DNA of 64,000 nucleotides. Origin: Chloroflexota bacterium (GTDB lineage Bacteria; Chloroflexota; Anaerolineae; Aggregatilineales; Phototrophicaceae). Where the stretch lies: assembly GCA_016223085.1 (NCBI GenBank), contig JACRPS010000011.1, positions 124,001 through 188,000 on the forward strand, in the 5' to 3' direction. Of the stretch, positions 62,715-64,000 are shown piece by piece (position 1 is the stretch's first letter; every line of letters begins with the position of its first letter). Under the pieces are notes generated by a model. The model searched no databases, had not been told where the DNA came from, and worked only from the letters and a program-made list of their open reading frames with translations. The translations under genes were made by a program, and so were the position numbers.

Positions 62715-64000
62715 TTACAGCTTCACAAAATACGACGCTGCTGCCCGGTCAATCATCTCCTTGCTGAGCGCGGGCGGCTGGTTCAAGTAGCTGGCAATGT
62801 CAATCATCTGGTTGATCAGATCGCGCGGGTGAACCGCCCGCAGCGGACGGTCGTGGTTGATGTACCATTCCTTCAGCAGGTAAGCCAGGGCGCTTTCATC
62901 ATATTTAATGCGCTTCGCCTCGCACACGCGCTTGAAAATCTCCCGGAACTGTTCGTAGGTCGGGTCGGTAATTTCGATCTTGTGGCGAATCCGGCGCAGG
63001 AACGCTTCGTCCACCAGATCGCGCGGGTCAAGGTTGGTGGAAAAGACGATCAGCACGAAGAAGGGGATTTCGATCTTGCGCCCGGTATGGAGCGTCAGGA
63101 AGTCCACACCCTTTTCCAGCGGCACAATCCAGCGGTTGAGCAGGTCACGCGGGCGCACCTGCTGGCGGCCAAAGTCGTCAATCAGGAACATGCCACCATT
63201 GGCCTTCATCTGGAACGGCGCTTCGTAGAACTTGTTGATGTCGTCGTATACCAGGTCCAACCCGGCCAGCGTCAGTTCGCCGCCGACCATAATCATCGGG
63301 CGGCGGATGCGAATCCAGCGTGGATCGGTGATTAAGCCGGTGCCGTGTTTCACCTTGCTGTCCTTGTCCGAAAGCTGGTGATTGACGTTATCAAACACAC
63401 GCACCACCTGGCCGTCAATGTCCACCGCGTAGGGAATCCAGATGTCATCCCCCAGAATCATCCGCCCAATCGTTTCGGCAATGGTGGTTTTACCGTTGCC
63501 GGGTGGGCCATACAGGAAGATGGAGCGCCCGGAATTGACCGCCGGGCCAATCCGCCCCAGCATTTCCTCGGAAACAACCAGATGATTCAGCACTTCGATC
63601 AAATCATCTTCATGGACGACCAGCCGGTCGCGGTTCTGCGCGCGCATGGCCGCCAGATACTGATTGAGCGTGACCGGCGCCGGGCCGGCATACTGGGTGC
63701 GCTCCATCGCCTCGCGCGCTTTTTCCGAGCCTTTGCTGGAAATCACATACTGGTAAGATGATTCGCCAAAGCCGCCGGAGCCGCGCACTTCCACATATTT
63801 TTCGCGCTTTAAAAACTCCATAATGTTTTCAAGCACGCCCACGTACGGCAGCTTCACGATTTCGCTGATCTCATGACCGGCCATCACGCCGCCCAGGTAC
63901 AGCACCTTCAGCACCAGATCAGCCACGTTCAGCAAATTCAGGCCGGTGTCTTCCAGCGTGTTCAGCGCCGGTGGTGCCCAGGCAAAAACCTCCGGCGTAT
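62715..64000 (-). CDS. AAA+ ATPase with N-terminal winged-helix-like region (cut by window end)
   Basis: The frame stays open to base 64000, so the start lies beyond the window. Visible parts: a winged-helix-like start (LVLKVLYLGG, IVKLPYVGVLENIMEFLKRE), a linker, then the AAA+ core with Walker A LYGPPGNGKTTIAE, Walker B-like GGMFLIDDFGRQQ, sensor 1 in IVFSTNLDPRDL and an arginine-rich AFLRRIRHKIEI. The C-terminal lid region reaches about 406 visible residues. Its neighbours suggest signalling or regulation, but the role is unknown. Oriented with the pseudo-receiver gene 64 nt downstream. Confidence 0.85.
   Translation of the reverse strand, partial: TPEVFAWAPPALNTLEDTGLNLLNVADLVLKVLYLGGVMAGHEISEIVKLPYVGVLENIMEFLKREKYVEVRGSGGFGESSYQYVISSKGSEKAREAMERTQYAGPAPVTLNQYLAAMRAQNRDRLVVHEDDLIEVLNHLVVSEEMLGRIGPAVNSGRSIFLYGPPGNGKTTIAETIGRMILGDDIWIPYAVDIDGQVVRVFDNVNHQLSDKDSKVKHGTGLITDPRWIRIRRPMIMVGGELTLAGLDLVYDDINKFYEAPFQMKANGGMFLIDDFGRQQVRPRDLLNRWIVPLEKGVDFLTLHTGRKIEIPFFVLIVFSTNLDPRDLVDEAFLRRIRHKIEITDPTYEQFREIFKRVCEAKRIKYDESALAYLLKEWYINHDRPLRAVHPRDLINQMIDIASYLNQPPALSKEMIDRAAASYFVKL

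Overview
The window is a GC-rich bacterial chromosome segment with tightly packed housekeeping genes. Several traits point to a Chloroflexota genome, probably of the Anaerolineae: Pkn-type kinases carrying WD40 or NBR1-like domains, P/T-rich lipoproteins with a PCxxPCW motif, PPC and DUF2135-like secreted modules, a BTAD regulator, a WD40/PD40 propeller protein, a fused MoaD-MoaE, and an rpoC with a coiled-coil insertion that is not next to rpoB. The lineage is inferred from gene content and no rRNA is present. No tRNA, CRISPR array, prophage or complete insertion sequence was seen.

Layout. 1-6306 is the end of a surface-polysaccharide cluster: pyruvyl transferase, FrhB-type Fe-S protein, flippase-like protein, GT39 and BcsA-like GT2. 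6377-8635 is a WD40 Ser/Thr kinase. 8688-12333 is a heterodimeric ABC exporter. 12464-14443 is an MTA/SAH deaminase fused to a CYTH domain. 14693-17342 holds a multi-span protein with a degenerate EEP domain and an AT-rich patch with two small genes. 17385-20723 holds rnc, fabF, moaC and a moaD-moaE fusion on the minus strand. 20891-22954 is ftsY-prfB. 23011-23208 is a candidate structured ncRNA with its own promoter and terminator. It is followed by beta-carbonic anhydrase and a long-leader rpoC (to 28763). 28913-40068 holds a lipoprotein glycosidase, gyrA, a BTAD regulator, rel, moeA, VKOR, an S1 protein and a lipoprotein. 40157-49417 is envelope-related: PPC/DUF2135 protein, M23 peptidase, PD40 protein, LysM-L,D-transpeptidase and GT39. 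49422-57954 holds an HD protein with a kinase, fumarase/aspartase, SOD, a DMT transporter, an aldo-keto reductase and a twin solute-binding protein. 57956-64000 holds nadD, obg, an SDR, a small membrane protein, a pseudo-receiver protein and an AAA+ ATPase that runs off the end.

How the genes fit together. The polysaccharide genes, the GT39 proteins, the M23 peptidase and the L,D-transpeptidase describe cell-envelope assembly. moaC, moaX and moeA supply molybdopterin synthesis from two sites. rnc, ftsY, prfB, rpoC, gyrA, rel, obg and nadD are core information-processing and growth-control genes. Two kinases, the BTAD protein and the pseudo-receiver provide signalling.

The strongest non-coding signal is a family of 18 short palindromes with GTAGGG...CCCTAC ends and variable centres. 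Seventeen lie within about 60 nt after a stop codon, and in two cases this puts the palindrome inside the N-terminal codons of the next gene. Other notable points are the ncRNA candidate, the deaminase-CYTH fusion, the EEP pseudoenzyme and the receiver domain lacking its acidic pocket.
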